Assembly (NCBI GenBank): GCA_910587865.1 | Contig: CAJUNX010000020.1 | Location: 1 to 40,392, forward strand | Reading direction: 5' to 3' | From: an uncultured Roseburia sp. | GTDB lineage: Bacteria; Bacillota; Clostridia; Lachnospirales; Lachnospiraceae | DNA: 40,392 nucleotides | Part shown: positions 1 to 7,077 of the stretch, one piece after another | Numbering within the stretch: the first letter of the stretch is position 1 | Layout: every line of letters starts with the position of its first letter | Notes under the pieces: generated by a model | What the model was told of the DNA's origin: nothing | Database searches by the model: none | What the model saw: only the letters and a program-made list of their open reading frames with translations | Position numbers and translations under genes: made by a program

Positions 1-2
1 TT

Positions 3-173
3 CTTAATCATGGCCGGCTGCTGTTCGAGGGAAGTCTTGATGAACTTAGGCAGAAAGCAGTACAGGCAGGTTTCGCAGCGGATAATATGATTCGTTCCGC
101 TAATTTGGAAGAGATGTTCCTTTCCATGATTGATAAGGATAATGCAGTCAGAAAGCAGAGGGCCAGGTTATGA
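3..173 (+). CDS. ABC transporter ATP-binding protein, C-terminal end (partial, lantibiotic-immunity type)
   Basis: Only the last 56 codons are in the window; the frame is open from the left edge and stops at a TGA that overlaps the ATG of the next gene (ATGA). The visible tail reads NHGRLLFEGSLDEL, then a NLEEMFLSM motif near the end. This is the usual post-H-loop and C-terminal region of BcrA/LanF-type ATPases, where the regulatory tail often carries LEE-x-F. Two permease genes of the matching family follow directly, so this is most likely the ATPase of a bacteriocin self-immunity or peptide-resistance exporter. The nucleotide-binding motifs lie outside the window, so the family call rests on the tail and on context. 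Confidence 0.75.
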   Translation, partial: LNHGRLLFEGSLDELRQKAVQAGFAADNMIRSANLEEMFLSMIDKDNAVRKQRARL

Positions 174-895
174 AAACACTGATCATTGAGCTTCGGAAAG
201 AAAAAAGGACTGGTGTTATTCCGTTGTTGCTATTAGTTGGTATCCTGGGAGCGGCCTATGCGTTTGTCAATTTTATTGTGCGCAGGGATACGTTACTGAA
301 CCTTCCGTTAGATCCGATGGACGTTCTTTTAACACAGCTTTACGGAATGATTATGGTTTTGAACATGTTTGGCATTGTTGTAGCCGCCTGTATGGTTTAT
401 AACATGGAATTTAAAGGAGCTGCAATCAAAAAGATGTATATGCTGCCGATTAGTGTTCCTAAAATGTATCTGTGCAAGTTTTTTATTCTAACAGTGATGC
501 TTTTGACAGCGATTGTGTTACAGAATTTGGCTTTGTTAAAAATTGGGATCAGTGACTTGCCGAAAGGTACTTTTGAAATGGGCACTTTGCTTAAATTTAC
601 AGCATATTCCTTTCTTACTTCTATGCCGACATTATCTTTTATGGTTTTGGTTTCCTCCCGCTTCCCCAATATGTGGATGCCTCTTGGAATTGGAGTTGCC
701 GGATTTTTAAGCGGAATGGCCCTGGCAGGTTCAGATGTTCGTCTGCTATTGGTTCACCCATTTGTTGTAATGTTAAAGCCTGCTGTTGCTATGAGCGCAC
801 AGCCAGACAATGGAATAGCTATTATAGCTATGGCAGAAACATCTTTGTTGTTAGGAATAGGCTTATGGATGGCGAAACATTTACGTTATGAATAG
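170..895 (+). CDS. ABC-2 type permease, lantibiotic immunity family (LanE/MutE-like)
   Basis: The product is a 241-residue integral membrane protein with about six hydrophobic segments, roughly at residues 17-37, 55-80, 103-125, 145-165, 170-190 and 215-235. The short charged N-terminus (MKTLIIELRKEKR) followed by a first helix and a long, evenly spaced set of helices is typical of ABC-2 permeases of lantibiotic immunity systems, usually ~240-250 residues. It is translationally coupled to the ATPase (ATGA overlap) and is followed 11 bp later by a second permease of the same size class, which gives the usual one-ATPase, two-permease layout. The codon use is AT-rich compared with the genes after 3 kb. 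The exact peptide exported cannot be inferred because no bacteriocin precursor is visible. Confidence 0.8.
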   Translation: MKTLIIELRKEKRTGVIPLLLLVGILGAAYAFVNFIVRRDTLLNLPLDPMDVLLTQLYGMIMVLNMFGIVVAACMVYNMEFKGAAIKKMYMLPISVPKMYLCKFFILTVMLLTAIVLQNLALLKIGISDLPKGTFEMGTLLKFTAYSFLTSMPTLSFMVLVSSRFPNMWMPLGIGVAGFLSGMALAGSDVRLLLVHPFVVMLKPAVAMSAQPDNGIAIIAMAETSLLLGIGLWMAKHLRYE

Positions 896-906
896 GAGGG
901 ATTTGT

Positions 907-1671
907 GTGAATTTTTTTGATTTATTAAAGATTGAATTTAAAAAGGTAAAGCGGTCGAAAATCGTTCCTTTGATATTTATTGCGCCTTTGTTAGTAGTAA
1001 TATCGGGGGTTGCCAATTTAAGCAGGTATTTTTCCCCAGAATATACAAATGCGTGGTCTGCCATGTTTATCCAGAGTGCATTAGTCTATGCCTATTATCT
1101 ATTGCCATTTTCCATGATTGTTGTATGTGTAATGATTGCAGGGCGTGAAACGCAGCACAATGGTATTCTGAAGATGCTGGCATTGCCAGTTAGCCGTTAT
1201 GCCTTATCTTTGGCAAAATTTGGGATTTTGATGTTTTACCTCTTTATGGAAATGGTTGTTTTCCTCATTGTGTTTTTGATTACTGGTATCGCTGCTACAC
1301 ACATGGCAGGGATTACTGATACTTTACCGGTATTTTATCTTGTAAAGTGGTGTGCAGGATTATTCCTTACGATGCTGCCATGTATAGCGGCTATGTGGGC
1401 AATCACAGTACTGTTTGAAAAAGCATTGCTTTCTGTAGGGCTTAATCTGTTTCTTGTTATTCCCGGCGTTTTAATAGCCAATACACCGCTTTGGATTGCG
1501 TATCCTTACTGTTACAGTGGTTATCTGGTATCCTGCTCGCTGCATGATTTTACGGCAGAAGGAACAGGCACGGCATTTTCGGTATTTCCGTTTTTACCAT
1601 GTGCAATAGCGGTTTTTATATTGGCTCTTTTGCTGGCTGTCAAAAGATTTGGTAAGAAAGAAATGAGGTAA
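907..1671 (+). CDS. ABC-2 type permease, lantibiotic immunity family (LanG/MutG-like)
   Basis: This 254-residue membrane protein has about six predicted helices and the same architecture as the preceding permease (charged N-terminus MNFFDLLKIEFKKVKRSK, first helix at about 21-40). The start is GTG, placed 6 bp after a strong AGGAGGG ribosome binding site at 895-901. It ends with a basic tail (KRFGKKEMR). With the preceding ATPase and permease it forms a compact three-gene operon resembling lantibiotic immunity transporters (LanFEG). Such sets often occur as cargo of conjugative elements in gut Clostridia. No regulator or precursor peptide lies downstream. Instead there is a remnant-rich stretch. 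Confidence 0.8.
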   Translation: MNFFDLLKIEFKKVKRSKIVPLIFIAPLLVVISGVANLSRYFSPEYTNAWSAMFIQSALVYAYYLLPFSMIVVCVMIAGRETQHNGILKMLALPVSRYALSLAKFGILMFYLFMEMVVFLIVFLITGIAATHMAGITDTLPVFYLVKWCAGLFLTMLPCIAAMWAITVLFEKALLSVGLNLFLVIPGVLIANTPLWIAYPYCYSGYLVSCSLHDFTAEGTGTAFSVFPFLPCAIAVFILALLLAVKRFGKKEMR

Positions 1672-1682
1672 ACGACGGAAAA

Positions 1683-1772
1683 GAAAAATTACAAACGATA
1701 TGTATTGCAGCCCTTGTTATCAGTGTGCTGTCCTTTGCAGGATGGAATTTACTACCAGTGTGCTGTTTTTGA
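1683..1772 (+). pseudogene. possible remnant of a small secreted or membrane protein
   Basis: Immediately after the permease, the frame starting at 1683 reads EKLQTICIAALVISVLSFAG followed by WNLLPVCCF and a TGA. This looks like the signal or membrane segment of a small protein. No ATG, GTG or TTG stands in front of it in frame, and it ends after about 29 codons. It may be a gene that lost its start and its 3' part when the region was rearranged. It could also be chance hydrophobic coding. Confidence 0.25.
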
Positions 1773-1887
1773 TGGAAAGGGCTTATAATCGGCGTGAGAG
1801 GGGGCAAAACGGGCTTGAAATGGCGTGAGGCTATATAGTGTGAGAAAGCGGCACACTCCGGGCTGTCACTCTCTTGATTATCTGCTG

Positions 1888-1955
1888 GCAAAGACGGGGG
1901 AGTCAACGGCGGCACAAAGTGCCGTTCATTTTACCGCTGACTCCCCCGTCTTTGC
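1888..1955. repeat. 18-bp perfect inverted repeat with nested hairpin
   Basis: The arms at 1888-1905 and 1938-1955 are perfect complements (left arm GCAAAGACGGGGGAGTCA). Between them lies a second small hairpin, GGCAC-AAA-GTGCC, at about 1911-1923. Only a single short T-run follows the right arm, so it could serve as a weak bidirectional terminator. Its GC-rich, long, exact arms inside an AT-rich, remnant-laden stretch also suit the end or inter-gene structure of a mobile element. The surrounding 1672-2196 has no convincing intact gene. Confidence 0.7.
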
Positions 1956-2196
1956 TGCTTTCATTCAATGCCTGTCTTTTGGCCGTTGTTTTTTTGTTCG
2001 GAATAGTGTGGTGCTGGCGGTCTGTCTCCTGTTTTCGGTTGCCTGCTTTTTTACCGTACCTTATATCAAGGCCTATTGTTCAATCTGACGGTTGAAATTT
2101 TGATTTCTCTGTAGTAAACTATTTTCATCAAAATCCGTATACTTAGGTGGTATAAATGAAATTGTACAGGCTACAAATGACAATCTGACAGAGTTA

Positions 2197-2691
2197 ATGT
2201 CTTTTTACAGTGTAATGTGTGATGTCCTTGGTGAAAAAAGTTTCCTGCCAAACGGGGATAAAGGTGGTTTTCCCTCGCAAGCAATGGTAGAGGAATCTAT
2301 CAAAGGCAGATGTCAATTTATCGGCATAGAAGATAATAAAATCGTTGCAGCATATATTCTAAACCATGATTGCGACAGTGCATATAATACAGTTCACTGG
2401 CAAATCAACGCCGCAAAAAATGAAGTAGTCATTATGCACGCACTTCGTGTTCTGCCGGATTATGGCGGGCGTGGATATTCAAAGCAGCTTGTCGAACATG
2501 CAATCCAGACAGCAAGAAGCAGAGGTTGGAAGGCAATACGGTTAGACTGTCTGAAAGGGAATGATATACCTGTCAAAATGTATCAGTCATACGGTTTTAA
2601 ATATGTGGATACTGTGGATATTACTTATGTCGATATAGGTATTCCCATGCCATTTCATCTTTATGAGCTTGCTTTGGAAGAAACAGTTTAA
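2197..2691 (+). CDS. GNAT-family N-acetyltransferase
   Basis: The protein is 164 residues from the first ATG and has the GNAT core: the acceptor-side strands around residues 35-75, motif A around residues 80-100 with VLPDYGGRGYSKQLVEHAI (the GGRGYS loop binds the acetyl-CoA pyrophosphate), and motif B near DCLKGNDIPVKMYQSYGFKY. The substrate is unknown; such proteins acetylate small amines, antibiotics or protein N-termini. The start is doubtful. The same frame stays open upstream to 2104 and encodes a family-like N-terminus (NEIVQATNDNLTELM), but its natural first codon at 2152 is ATA right after AGGTGG. The original start may therefore have been lost, leaving translation from 2197. Its stop codon is joined directly to an IS256 transposase fragment. 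Confidence 0.75.
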   Translation: MSFYSVMCDVLGEKSFLPNGDKGGFPSQAMVEESIKGRCQFIGIEDNKIVAAYILNHDCDSAYNTVHWQINAAKNEVVIMHALRVLPDYGGRGYSKQLVEHAIQTARSRGWKAIRLDCLKGNDIPVKMYQSYGFKYVDTVDITYVDIGIPMPFHLYELALEETV

Positions 2692-2886
2692 GCGACCAGC
2701 GTGGACGGGCTTGCCGGTTTCAAGGAAGCGATCCGGGCAGTCTGCCCGCAGGCCGGGATCTAGAGATGCGTGATCCATATGCTGCGCAATTCCTTCAAAT
2801 ATGTGAATTATAATGACCTGAAAAAATTTTCCGCTGATTTCAAGGCCGTATATAACGCTCCGAATGAAGAGGCAGCCCTTTCCGAG
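2692..2886 (+). pseudogene. IS256-family transposase fragment
   Basis: Reading frame 1 from 2692 gives an internal piece of a mutator-type (IS256-like) transposase: TSVDGLAGFKEAIRAVCPQ, then a TAG at 2761, then RCVIHMLRNSFKYVNYNDLK and YNAPNEEAALSE. The DGL.GF and C.IH..RNS.KYV motifs surround the second catalytic Asp region of this family. Only ~65 codons of a usual ~400 are present, without either end of the gene, and the TAG falls where the family has a Gln (CAG to TAG). It is therefore dead. The similarity ends at about 2886, where sequence belonging to the rlmD side begins. Confidence 0.8.
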
Positions 2887-2962
2887 TACGCTTTGGCTCT
2901 CTTGGCAATATTATCAGGCGGCACTTTACCCTCACCCTCGCCAAACTCCACTTTTACGTTGA
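2887..2962 (-). pseudogene. out-of-frame remnant of a C-terminal extension of rlmD
   Basis: Just beyond the rlmD stop, the minus strand encodes DSVINVKVEFGEGEGK followed by VPPDNIAKRAKAY in a frame shifted by one base from rlmD. I recall this as a conserved extension found in many Clostridia after RlmD-like proteins, often at sites of conjugative element integration; that is a recollection, not a search result. One additional A in the A6 run (T6 on the plus strand, 2975-2980) would join both frames. The extension is cut off after about 30 codons, at the junction with the IS256 fragment. Confidence 0.5.
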
Positions 2963-4438
2963 TTACGCTGTCGGTTTTTTGTGGGAAAGCATTACAACCG
3001 TCTCCACATGCCTCGTCTGCCCGAACTGATCCACACCCCGGACTTTTTTTAATTCATATCCGCCGTCGCAGAGAAACCGGAGATCCCTTGCCAGGGTCGC
3101 CGGGTCGCAGCTCACATACACAATCCGCTCTGGCGCCATCAGAAGCATGGTCTCTAAGCATTTCTGGTCGCAGCCTTTGCGCGGGGGATCGACCACAATC
3201 ACATCGGGGCGGCGCATATCGGAAGGAGCGCTGCCGGCATAGAACGCCGGAAGAACCTCCTCCGCTTTTCCCACAAAAAACTCTGTGTTTGTCATGCCGT
3301 TTGCGGCTGCGTTTTCCCGCGCGTCCGCGATGGCCTGCGGTACGATTTCCACGCCGCAGACTTTTTTTGCACGCAGTGCGAGAAAGAGAGAGATGGTTCC
3401 GATTCCGCAGTACAGATCCCAGACGGTCTGTGTTTCGTTCAGCCCGGCGTAGTCGAGGGCCAGGCTGTAAAGCTTCTCTGTCTGAAGCGGATTGACCTGA
3501 TAAAAGGACTGCGGTGAGATCCGGTAGCGGACCGAGGTGTTTGTCCGCTCAAAGGTTTCACAGTCCCGCAGATAGATGCGGTCCGTGACAGAATCTTTTC
3601 CCCAGATGGTTGTTGTGACATCACCCATGATTACATTTGTCTTTTTCTGATTGATATTCAGGGAAATGCCCGTCATGCCGTCGATTGCGCAGAGTGCTTC
3701 GATCAGCCGCTCCTTTTCTGGAAGATCCGTGCCGTTTATGACAAGGCAGACCAGAAGCTCGTTTGTCGAAAATCCGTACCGGATCAGCAGATGGCGGATC
3801 AGCCCGTTTCCTGTCGTCTCATCATAGGGAGGAATCTGACAGTCCCGCATGTAGGAGAGCACGGCATCGAGCACGATGCGGTTCTGGTCCACGCCGAGCA
3901 GACAGTCCTGTACCGGGATAATGTCATGTGTCCGGGAGGCGTAAAAGCCGGCGACGGGATTTCCCTGCCGGTCTGCTCCGATCGGAAACTGAGCCTTGTT
4001 CCGGTATCGGTACGGGTGCTCCATGCCGACGATCGGGAGCAGAACCTGCTCCACGGTTTCAGGTGAAAACCCGCCGAGGCGGATCAGCTGATTTCGGATC
4101 AGATTCTGCTTGTATGCGAGCTGGGCCGGATAGGACATCGTCTGAAGCTGACAGCCGCCGCAGCGCCTGTGCAGCGGGCAGGGAGGCTTAATGCGGTCCG
4201 GCGAGGGGGAGAGCAGTTCCTCGAGCCTTGCGTAGCCGTAATTTTTTTTCCGTTTGGTGACGCGGGCCCGGATGCGGTCGCCGATGACGGTATCTTTTAC
4301 GAAAAAAGCCATGCCATTGTATTTTCCGATTCCTTCCCCGCCGACGCTCATATCCCCGATCGTCAGCAGAATCAGGTCATTCTTCTGCGGGAGTCCGGAT
4401 CCGGTGTGCCGGTGGTCCTGCGTGTTCTTTTTTTTCAT
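2963..4438 (-). CDS. rlmD: 23S rRNA (uracil-5-)-methyltransferase RlmD/RumA-type
   Basis: This 491-residue protein uses S-adenosylmethionine to methylate C5 of a uridine in 23S rRNA (U1939 in E. coli numbering), or a related U for the broader family. An N-terminal TRAM RNA-binding domain spans about 20-80 (IGDMSVGGEGIGKYNG). Four cysteines near residue 90 (CPLHRRCGGCQ plus an upstream Cys) are the usual iron-sulfur cluster ligands. The Rossmann methyltransferase domain holds DLYCGIGTISLFLA, VVDPPRKGC and the catalytic-Cys motif YVSCDPATLARDL. ATG at 4438 is preferred over GTG at 4450 because GTGAGGA sits 5 bp before it. The protein ends LSHKKPTA at a stop caused by, or coinciding with, a shift in an A6 run. 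Other RumA-family members (RlmCD, TrmA-like) cannot be excluded. Confidence 0.88.
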   Translation of the reverse strand: MKKKNTQDHRHTGSGLPQKNDLILLTIGDMSVGGEGIGKYNGMAFFVKDTVIGDRIRARVTKRKKNYGYARLEELLSPSPDRIKPPCPLHRRCGGCQLQTMSYPAQLAYKQNLIRNQLIRLGGFSPETVEQVLLPIVGMEHPYRYRNKAQFPIGADRQGNPVAGFYASRTHDIIPVQDCLLGVDQNRIVLDAVLSYMRDCQIPPYDETTGNGLIRHLLIRYGFSTNELLVCLVINGTDLPEKERLIEALCAIDGMTGISLNINQKKTNVIMGDVTTTIWGKDSVTDRIYLRDCETFERTNTSVRYRISPQSFYQVNPLQTEKLYSLALDYAGLNETQTVWDLYCGIGTISLFLALRAKKVCGVEIVPQAIADARENAAANGMTNTEFFVGKAEEVLPAFYAGSAPSDMRRPDVIVVDPPRKGCDQKCLETMLLMAPERIVYVSCDPATLARDLRFLCDGGYELKKVRGVDQFGQTRHVETVVMLSHKKPTA

Positions 4439-4460
4439 CTGATTCCTCACATTATTTCAG

Positions 4461-4490
4461 AAAAATTGCACTGCAGTTACTGCAGTGCAT
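4461..4490 (-). terminator. Rho-independent terminator of yhaM
   Basis: A perfect 10-bp stem (TGCACTGCAG / CTGCAGTGCA) with a three-base loop occupies 4467-4489. On the minus strand it is followed by ATTTTT. It sits 25 bp past the yhaM stop and before the rlmD start, so it separates the two transcripts or attenuates read-through. Confidence 0.85.
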
Positions 4491-4514
4491 TGCCGGTTGT
4501 CTCTGTTGGTTTTT

Positions 4515-5465
4515 CTATTCTCTGCCAGCCTTGCGCAGATTGCTCTCGAACAGGCGGCTGTAACCCTGCCATTCGCAGTTTCCCTCAGGAATCTTTGCGA
4601 AAATTTCACGCATACTTTCCATTTTGGCATCGATATTGTCCGCAAAACTGAGCGCAAGCGCCTCCGCGAGCGCCGGTTTTTTCGGGGAACCGTATTCCAG
4701 CTCGCCGTGATGCGCCAGGATGCAGTGCTTTAACTCGTTTGCAAGTCCGCGCGGAAAGCCCGGAATGGTGCGGATGCGCTCGCCGACCATCTCGGTGCCG
4801 ATGATGATATGTCCGAGCAGCTGCCCTTCGTCCGTATAGTCATTTTCCGGAAATACGGACAGCTCCTTTAGCTTTCCGATGTCGTGAAAAATCGCTGCGG
4901 TCACCAGAAGATCGCGGTTTAACAGGGGGTAAGCCTGGGAAAAATAAACGCAGTGTTTTGCCACGCCAAGCGTATGTTCCAGCAGACCTCCCACAAAGCC
5001 GTGATGAACCGTTTTTGCAGCCGAGTGAAATTTAAACCGTTTTTCAAAATCGGAATCCTGCACGAAGAAGCTCTCCAGGAGCTGCTTTAAGTACGGCTGC
5101 TTTATGGCTGCGATCAGACCGGTAAGCTCCGTGTACATCTCGTCGACGTCCCGCGTACTCACGGGCAGATAATCCTTCGGATTATATTCCCCCTCCGCCA
5201 TCCGGCGGACACGCTTTACGTTCAGCTGCAGATTCCCCTGATAGCTGGTGATATCCCCCATCACCGCGATGTAGTCGAGGGAATCAAATTCCTCGATGCC
5301 CACAGAACCGGGCTCCCAGATCTTCGCATCCAGGGTGCCGGTCTTATCCTGCAGCACCAGATTGTCATATGGTTTTCCGGCCTTTGTCACCGCGGACTGC
5401 CTTGTTTTGCAAAGATAGATTTCGTTGATTCTTTCGCCCTCGCGAAGACTTTCAATATACTTCAT
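4515..5465 (-). CDS. yhaM: 3'-5' exoribonuclease YhaM family (OB fold + HD domain)
   Basis: The 316-residue product matches the size of B. subtilis YhaM (~314). An N-terminal OB-fold nucleic-acid-binding domain lies at about 5-110 (LVLQDKTGTLDAKIWEP, then YQGNLQLNVKRVR). An HD phosphohydrolase domain follows, with metal ligands in KTVHHGFVGGLLEHTLGVA, AAIFHDIGK and ILAHHGELEYGSPKKP. Family members degrade RNA, and in some cases DNA, from the 3' end. ATG at 5465 is chosen over GTG at 5504 because GAGGT lies just upstream and the longer form would overlap the preceding stop. It follows the HtrA-like gene by 32 bp, so the two are probably co-transcribed. Confidence 0.9.
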   Translation of the reverse strand: MKYIESLREGERINEIYLCKTRQSAVTKAGKPYDNLVLQDKTGTLDAKIWEPGSVGIEEFDSLDYIAVMGDITSYQGNLQLNVKRVRRMAEGEYNPKDYLPVSTRDVDEMYTELTGLIAAIKQPYLKQLLESFFVQDSDFEKRFKFHSAAKTVHHGFVGGLLEHTLGVAKHCVYFSQAYPLLNRDLLVTAAIFHDIGKLKELSVFPENDYTDEGQLLGHIIIGTEMVGERIRTIPGFPRGLANELKHCILAHHGELEYGSPKKPALAEALALSFADNIDAKMESMREIFAKIPEGNCEWQGYSRLFESNLRKAGRE

Positions 5466-5497
5466 CCCAACCTCATTTCTAGTTTGTAGCCGGTGCT

Positions 5498-6829
5498 TTA
5501 CCACTGCAAAACGCTCACGGGCACCGTACAGGTAATCTCCTCATAGCCGTCGATTCCCTGACGCTGGACCACCACCTCCACACGCTCCCCGGGTTCCAGG
5601 GAAAGCAGCGTGCTCTCGTAGCTGTCCACGGTGAGGATCGTCTCACCGGCCATGCGCGTCACGACGTCCCCGCTCTGCAGTCCGGCGGCCATAGCCGGCG
5701 AGTCCATGACCACTTCTTTAATATATGTTCCTTTTGGTATCTCATATTCATTCGCGATATCGTTTGTCACCGTGGAGAGCTCCAGGCCGATATACGGAAT
5801 ATCCTGATCATTGGACAGCATTGAGATCAGCGCCTTAAGCTCGGAGATCGAGATGGCGGTAAGCGTCACCCGGTTTCCGACGCTGCCGTAATCCTGCATG
5901 ATCAGGCCGACCACTTCTCCGGCCGCGTTGATAATCGCACCGCTGCCGTTGCTGCTCCCGACGATGTCTGTCGTAAATACGGTATAATTGCTGTCGATCG
6001 TAGAGACGCTGTTTGTCGTGGATGTGATGGTCCCCGTCAGAATGGAATAATTCGTCCCGAGCGGGCTGCCCACCGCGATGGCGATCATTCCCTGCGGGAT
6101 CATCAGGGAGTTGCCCAGCTGCGCGACGGCTATTGCATTTAACGTCGCCTCATCCAGACTGCTGCGCGGCACGGAAAGCACTGCGATGCCTGTATTCCCG
6201 TCGTATTTCTTAAGAACAGCCTGTACCTCCATCTCATTGAGAAAGGTCACATAGATCTCCTCGACATCCAGAAGCTCCCTGCGCTCTGTCAGAATCAGAA
6301 GCTCCTGCCCGTTGTCCGCGATGATGATACCGGAAGTCTGTCCCTTCCTCTCGTATGGATTGTTAAACCAGTCCGTATCGCTTCTCACCCCGGTTACGGT
6401 GACGACAAAACGGTTTGCCTCGCGCCCCACTGCGTACAGCTTGTTCTGCAGATCCTGAAAATCCTCGATTTCAATCTCAGACTCAGCCGGTACGGGCGGG
6501 ATCTCTGTGTCAGCGGTTCCGGTCTCCGGCATCTCCGCGGTCTCTGATACCGGCGGGGGGGCGGGCTGTATGTCAGCGGTTTCCGTCTCCGGTCCGACGG
6601 TGTCAGCTGCGGTGTCATTGGGAATCGTCACCACCGGCGGCTGTTCCGGGTAAAGCGCCGCTTCGAATCTCGGGCGGAAATAAGCGAAAGTCAGGCTTGA
6701 GACGATGCCAAAAAGAATCGCCATACCGAAAACAAAACCTGCCTGAAGCAGAAGTCTTTTTTTATTCATAGGCTTTTTTTTGATCTTCTCATTGATAAAG
6801 GAGAACTGATCTTTATCCTGTTCCTGCAT
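5498..6829 (-). CDS. membrane-anchored HtrA-like protein with PDZ domain, probably catalytically inactive
   Basis: The 443-residue protein has a cytoplasmic N-terminus of ~25 residues and one membrane helix (about 26-50). A Pro/Glu/Thr-rich linker (60-125) is followed by a trypsin-like S1C domain (130-330) and a C-terminal PDZ domain (345-440; IPKGTYIKEVV, AAGLQSGDVVTRMAG). The order is that of HtrA/DegP proteases. However, the His motif (normally TNNHVV) reads LTERREL, the Asp motif (normally DLAVLK) reads GNTGIAVLS, and the Ser motif (normally GNSGGP) reads SNGSGA. It is therefore likely a pseudoprotease or scaffold. ATG at 6829 is supported by AGAGGA at suitable spacing and by the promoter at 6888-6916, which lies downstream of the longest possible start. 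Confidence 0.8.
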   Translation of the reverse strand: MQEQDKDQFSFINEKIKKKPMNKKRLLLQAGFVFGMAILFGIVSSLTFAYFRPRFEAALYPEQPPVVTIPNDTAADTVGPETETADIQPAPPPVSETAEMPETGTADTEIPPVPAESEIEIEDFQDLQNKLYAVGREANRFVVTVTGVRSDTDWFNNPYERKGQTSGIIIADNGQELLILTERRELLDVEEIYVTFLNEMEVQAVLKKYDGNTGIAVLSVPRSSLDEATLNAIAVAQLGNSLMIPQGMIAIAVGSPLGTNYSILTGTITSTTNSVSTIDSNYTVFTTDIVGSSNGSGAIINAAGEVVGLIMQDYGSVGNRVTLTAISISELKALISMLSNDQDIPYIGLELSTVTNDIANEYEIPKGTYIKEVVMDSPAMAAGLQSGDVVTRMAGETILTVDSYESTLLSLEPGERVEVVVQRQGIDGYEEITCTVPVSVLQW

Positions 6830-6887
6830 GATTTTCCTCTTTTCCCGGTGCATGACACACGAATTTCTGAAAACCGTACTAACAATC

Positions 6888-6916
6888 ATTATAAAATGAT
6901 TTAGATATGCTTGCAA
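6888..6916 (-). promoter_or_regulatory. sigma-A type promoter of the HtrA-like/yhaM transcript
   Basis: On the minus strand, TTGCAA (6911-6916) and TATAAT (6888-6893) are separated by exactly 17 bp. Transcription would begin near 6880, giving an untranslated leader of ~50 bases before the ATG at 6829. Confidence 0.75.
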
Positions 6917-6970
6917 TAGGTATTCTGGAAATCTTTTCATTTCTGACTTTTCTTACCTTTCCAGATAGGA

Positions 6971-6976
6971 TATAAT
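6971..6976 (+). promoter_or_regulatory. probable -10 element for mutS2
   Basis: A perfect TATAAT at 6971 sits ~100 bp ahead of mutS2. The -35 position is only a weak T-rich match (TTTTCT at 6948 with a 17-bp spacer), so the assignment rests on the -10 and on the divergent layout with the minus-strand promoter. Confidence 0.45.
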
Positions 6977-7077
6977 ATCCGTGCAGGGCAAAGAAAGAAA
7001 CGTCTGTCCGCGTCCGTTTCCGGAGAGACGGCGCCCGCAGACCGTGATGACAACATCTATAGACAGGAATATGACTT

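Noticed and set aside
2770..3495. Long plus-strand ORF (241 codons) opposite rlmD
   Set aside because: Only its first part (to about 2886) is coding, as an IS256 fragment. The rest is antisense of rlmD with Arg/Ser/Pro-rich composition.
6830..6940. Longer N-terminus for the HtrA-like protein from 6940
   Set aside because: It would begin upstream of the good minus-strand promoter (-35 at 6911-6916). The ATG at 6829 has a proper ribosome binding site.
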